Shown here piece after piece: positions 22,956 through 25,684 of a stretch of 25,684 nt of DNA. The stretch's first letter is position 1. Each line of letters opens with the position of its first letter. Source of the stretch: CAZKDV01 sp964551645 (lineage in GTDB: Bacteria; Bacteroidota; Bacteroidia; Bacteroidales; DTU049); assembly GCA_964551645.1 (NCBI GenBank), contig CAZKDV010000024.1:1-25684 (forward strand). The letters are read 5' to 3'. The position numbers and the translations under genes were made by a program. The notes under the pieces were generated by a model. The model worked only from the letters and a program-made list of their open reading frames with translations, made no database searches and was not told the origin of the DNA.

Positions 22956-23516
22956 TTAGTGATATTCATAATAATATTTCTTTATGGAAATAACATTACC
23001 ATCAACATCGGTTACTCGTTTAAGTTCTTTCAAATTCTTAGAATTATATGTAAACGAGATATTTCTGAACAAATTACCTTTATCATCAAATATTGTTTCC
23101 AATACTACATTTCCGGCAGCATTGTATTTATATGTTGTTTTGTTTTGTAGTACATCATCAATATAATCTTCTTTCTCCACCATATCATTTTTTGCATTAT
23201 ACTTGTACACATACTTTATTTCTTGATTTTCTTTTGCAGTATAAAATGATTCTTCGATTACATTTCCGTATTTATCGTACTTGGCAGTTTCTTTTAACTT
23301 AATATTACTTTCTTTATTATAGTCTATTTTTAGTGTAGTATAGCCATCTTTATTATATTCTTGAATTAGCTCTTTGCGTGGCAATGTGTCTTTATCGCTT
23401 TTGTAAACCCATTCTGTTTTGGATTTAACTTTTTTCTCTTTAATCACTTTTCTTTTTTGTGAAAAAGCACTTTGAGACAACATTAAGCAAATTAAAAAAA
23501 ACGAAATTATTTTCAT
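22956..23516 (-). CDS. Exported YD/RHS-like repeat protein
   Basis: 186 residues with a signal peptide (about 1-19, ending SAFSQ). A Lys-rich segment follows, then three to four YD-like units of the type YDKYGNVIEESFYxxxxxxxxxYxYxxNxxN: YDKYGNVIEE, YNAKNDMVEKEDY, YNAAGNVVLETIFDDKGN, YNSKNLKELKR. YD/RHS-type repeats form beta strips and often bind or wrap ligands. I do not recognise a specific family. It lies between the lipoprotein and the VTC gene (5- and 13-bp gaps), and the intergenic spaces are too short for separate promoters. Confidence 0.65.
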   Translation of the reverse strand: MKIISFFLICLMLSQSAFSQKRKVIKEKKVKSKTEWVYKSDKDTLPRKELIQEYNKDGYTTLKIDYNKESNIKLKETAKYDKYGNVIEESFYTAKENQEIKYVYKYNAKNDMVEKEDYIDDVLQNKTTYKYNAAGNVVLETIFDDKGNLFRNISFTYNSKNLKELKRVTDVDGNVISIKKYYYEYH

Positions 23517-23521
23517 AATAC

Positions 23522-23914
23522 TTATTTAAATATTACAATCAAAGGAACTTCAATATCTTGTTTGTTTTTATCAATGCTCACTTCTCTAATCACAGGAACA
23601 TTTGCACTTGTTGATAATGTTGAATCCTTTGAATAGGCAAATATTTTGTAATTTTTTTTTTGAAGATATTTGAATTCGTAAGTGCCGTCATAGTTTGTGC
23701 GTATTCTTTCGGCAAAAGTTCTGTCATTGCCATAAATTATATACACTTCTTCGTCTTGAGCATAATGTTCTTCCAAAAGAACCGTAAACATTGGATTATA
23801 CTTTTGAACTAAAATTTTACCGTATAAAGTTGATGTTCCACCTTCTCCTGCATCTTTTGTGCATGAAAGCAATCCTAAACTAAAAATAAGAATGACATAA
23901 ATAGACTTTTTCAT
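23522..23914 (-). CDS. Small lipoprotein with carboxypeptidase-regulatory-like fold
   Basis: 130 residues. A lipoprotein signal ends at LLSC (Cys18). The mature part begins with a Gly/Ser-rich linker and is a single beta domain: LYGKILVQKY, RTNYDGTYEFKYLQKKNYKIFAYS, VSIDKNKQDIEVPLIV. The pattern DGxYxFxxLxxxxYxIxxxS is that of CarboxypepD_reg-like (Ig-like) domains common in Bacteroidota lipoproteins. First gene of the five-gene VTC operon, directly after a promoter. It may act as the periplasmic or outer-membrane tether of the system. No catalytic motif is seen. Confidence 0.7.
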   Translation of the reverse strand: MKKSIYVILIFSLGLLSCTKDAGEGGTSTLYGKILVQKYNPMFTVLLEEHYAQDEEVYIIYGNDRTFAERIRTNYDGTYEFKYLQKKNYKIFAYSKDSTLSTSANVPVIREVSIDKNKQDIEVPLIVIFK

Positions 23915-23932
23915 AAAAACTCATTAATTTTT

Positions 23933-23969
23933 CAAAATTACAAAATTATCAACTTACTTTATTAATCAA
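23933..23969 (-). promoter_or_regulatory. Promoter of the VTC/DUF4956 operon
   Basis: On the minus strand, TTG (23967-23969) is followed by an 18-nt spacer and TAATTTTG (23941-23948), directly followed by a second TAATTTTG (23933-23940). The doubled −7 element is unusual. The first coding ATG is 18 nt downstream of the second copy. The −33 part lies within the end of the methyltransferase gene. Confidence 0.55.
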
Positions 23970-25140
23970 CATAAAGCAATAATCCTTTCAAATAATTTCC
24001 CTCCGGATGTGTTATAGTATAAGCATGACAAGGAGCATGAGTAAATTCGGATACTACTCTAACATTTCTGCCACAAATAATTGCCGCAGACATAATAACT
24101 GATTCAAATAGCTTTTTATCAACAACTTGACTACAGCTATATGTAAAAACAAATCCTCCTTTTTTAACTTTACTAAGTGCCAAAGCGTTTAATCGTTGAT
24201 AACCCTTTACAGCTCTATGTTTCGCATCAAGATGTTTTGCATACGCAGGTGGATCTAAAATAATTATATCAAATTGAATATCTGTATTTTCAAGATATTG
24301 ATAAGCATCAGATACTATACATTTATGAACTTGAGGGTCGTAAGAATTTAATTTCAAATTTTCTTCTGCAAGTTTTATAGCTTTTTCTGATGCATCAACA
24401 GAAATAACCAAATTAGCCTCGCCTTTCAAAGCAGCCACCGAAAATCCACCACTATAACAAAACATATTCAATACATTTTTGGCTTTTGCATATTTTGACA
24501 AAATTTTTCTATTTTCTCTTTGGTCAATAAAAAAGCCTGTTTTTTGCCCGTATAAAACATCTACAATAAATTGACTTCCGTATTCTGTAATTATGTGATT
24601 ATCTGAAATTTGACCATGTAAAACTTCTGCACTATCATTGGCGTTTAGCTTTGATTTAAAAACAACTGCTTTACAAGATTTGCCATAAATTGAAAGTAAT
24701 CCTTCAACAATTAAATCTTTGTCATTATCAAAACCAGCACTATGCGATTGTATGACAATAACACCATTGTAATAATCTATAATTAAACCGGGCAATGAAT
24801 CGGCTTCACCATAAGCTAATCTGTACGCATTTCCTATCTTACTGTTTTCATCTGTATAAGCTAATGCTTTTCTATAATTATATGCAATTTTAAGTTTGTT
24901 TTCATAAAACTCGGTATCAATATTAACTCTGTCAAAACTTAAAATTCTAACTGCAATACTGCCATGACTTTGAAAATGTCCCAAACAAAGAAATATGCCT
25001 TTATTGTCAGTAACTTCAACTATATCTCCGTCATTTGGTTGTCCGTACACCATTTTAATTGCACCAGAAAAAATCCAAGGATGTTTGCGTTTTATAGAGT
25101 CAGTTTTTCCACTCTTTAATTGTATTTGTGATGTTATCAT
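23962..25140 (-). CDS. rlmI: RlmI-type 23S rRNA (cytosine) methyltransferase
   Basis: 392 residues from the ATG at 25140. A 15-residue upstream extension (to 25185) would span the promoter element and is not credible. An N-terminal PUA-like domain (IQLKSGKTDSIKRKHPWIFSGAI... VRIL) is followed by a SAM-binding Rossmann domain: the linker GQKTGFFIDQREN, motif I NMFCYSGGFSVAAL, the acidic residue in VDASEKAI, motif IV DPPAYAK, and FTYSCSQ with the candidate catalytic cysteine. This layout matches RlmI/YccW, which makes m5C1962 in 23S rRNA. The target base in this organism is inferred from the family. It has its own promoter and no terminator before the VTC operon promoter. Confidence 0.85.
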   Translation of the reverse strand: MITSQIQLKSGKTDSIKRKHPWIFSGAIKMVYGQPNDGDIVEVTDNKGIFLCLGHFQSHGSIAVRILSFDRVNIDTEFYENKLKIAYNYRKALAYTDENSKIGNAYRLAYGEADSLPGLIIDYYNGVIVIQSHSAGFDNDKDLIVEGLLSIYGKSCKAVVFKSKLNANDSAEVLHGQISDNHIITEYGSQFIVDVLYGQKTGFFIDQRENRKILSKYAKAKNVLNMFCYSGGFSVAALKGEANLVISVDASEKAIKLAEENLKLNSYDPQVHKCIVSDAYQYLENTDIQFDIIILDPPAYAKHLDAKHRAVKGYQRLNALALSKVKKGGFVFTYSCSQVVDKKLFESVIMSAAIICGRNVRVVSEFTHAPCHAYTITHPEGNYLKGLLLYVD

Positions 25141-25164
25141 TTTGCTATAACTTCTATTTTTGAA

Positions 25165-25172
25165 CAAAAGTA
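25165..25172 (-). promoter_or_regulatory. −7 element of the rlmI-type gene
   Basis: TACTTTTG on the minus strand, a perfect TAnnTTTG, 24 nt before the ATG at 25140. No TTG at the −33 distance. Its position decides the start codon. Confidence 0.5.
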
Positions 25173-25199
25173 CAATAAAATACAATTTCTCTTGAAGTT

Positions 25200-25634
25200 T
25201 TATTGCAAATCTACATCATAGTTAAACTGAAATCTGTATGGCAACAAAGCATCTTCTTCGGCATAATCAATTCCAATTCTTTTAGAAGCCACAATTGCGT
25301 CTTGGGGAACAATAATATCCGTATGTTCAATCCAAATTGTTCTCCCACTTAAATCAAGTTTATCATCTTTTGTCGTAATGCCGAGTAATGAACTTACTCT
25401 TCCGGGACCAATTCCTTTTTTGTGCTTGTCAGGTATTGTTTCAAAACCTTTTAATGGAATTATTCCGCGAATTAAAACTGCATCGGGACAATCAACTTTA
25501 TTTGTTACAATATTGAATAAATGATGGATTCCGTAGCATAAATACACATAAGCAACTCCGCCCTCCATAAACATAGTTTCAGTTCGTTTGGTTCGTCTGT
25601 TGTTATAGGCATGACTTGCTTTATCTGTTATACC
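25200..25634 (-). pseudogene. mpg: 3-methyladenine DNA glycosylase (AAG/MPG family), N-terminus lost
   Basis: About 145 C-terminal residues of the AAG family are present: GITDKASHAYNNRRTKRTETMF, then AYVYLCYGIHHLFNIVTN, AVLIRGIIPL, GPGRVSSLLGI and PYRFQFNYDV at the end. These glycosylases flip out and remove alkylated purines. Upstream, the expected VETEAY segment, which carries the catalytic Glu, is absent. The frame runs into the ~55-bp palindromic repeat and an in-frame TAA at 25650-25652. An internal ATG at 25572-25574 would give 124 residues but also lacks the active site. The gene is therefore interrupted, either by a real insertion or by an assembly break at a repeat. Confidence 0.85.
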
Positions 25635-25684
25635 AAAATGAAATAATATTTAGACCTAAATATTTGGTAGATTGAAATATTTGT
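25630..25684 (-). repeat. ~55-bp palindromic repeat, copy B, interrupting mpg
   Basis: The reverse complement of this stretch matches 12587-12641, including the palindrome (25645-25664) with its centre changed from GA to GT. Its inner edge is at the mpg reading frame; its outer edge is the end of the window, so the repeat may be longer. Confidence 0.8.

Overview
The window is AT-rich DNA from a member of the Bacteroidota. Four things support this: recurrent TAnnTTTG promoter elements at the −7 position, a secreted protein with a type IX secretion (T9SS) C-terminal sorting domain, a lipoprotein form of the Omp85 assembly factor (TamL type), and DUF2490 and class C1 exported-peptidase families typical of the phylum. 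Genus cannot be read from the sequence. Both ends look like breakpoints. The left end carries a cobO fragment joined to a transporter fragment. The right end carries a DNA-glycosylase gene cut off by a repeat that also occurs inside the window.

Layout. 1-920: truncated cobO (minus strand) abutting a truncated MFS transporter (plus). 1235-2948: exported bleomycin-hydrolase-type peptidase and an OsmC-family protein, each with its own promoter. 3032-5019: a two-gene operon of an MbnP-like lipoprotein and an MbnH/MauG-like di-haem lipoprotein. 5138-9551: plus-strand run of uracil phosphoribosyltransferase, a MacB/FtsX-type permease and a TamL-like outer-membrane protein. 9552-12683: an accessory patch rich in scars. 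It holds a Crp/Fnr regulator, a dinucleotide-binding reductase with a palindromic operator in its promoter, a frameshifted PPC/DUF296 gene, a 177-bp element with perfect 23-bp inverted repeats, the first 28 codons of an IS30-type transposase, a small PQ-loop-like membrane protein, and further repeat copies. 12684-17931: a minus-strand operon (YwqK/MORN-repeat protein, class-V PLP enzyme, formyltransferase/GINT1-like fusion, polysaccharide flippase) that looks like surface-glycan or glycolipid chemistry. 18090-20606: a large T9SS-secreted propeller and InlB-like repeat protein. 20711-23914: a five-gene operon (lipoprotein, YD-like exported protein, VTC-domain polyphosphate polymerase, DUF4956 membrane protein, DUF2490 outer-membrane barrel). 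23962-25649: RlmI-type rRNA methyltransferase and the truncated 3-methyladenine DNA glycosylase.

The most interesting pieces are the VTC/DUF4956/DUF2490 envelope operon, the MbnP/MbnH-type pair, the formyltransferase/GINT1 glycan operon, and the repeat families that mark the breakpoints. One repeat is a 23-bp inverted-repeat family between 9.5 and 12.6 kb. The other is a ~55-bp palindromic repeat at 12.6 kb and again, inverted, at the right end. No tRNA, rRNA or CRISPR array was seen.
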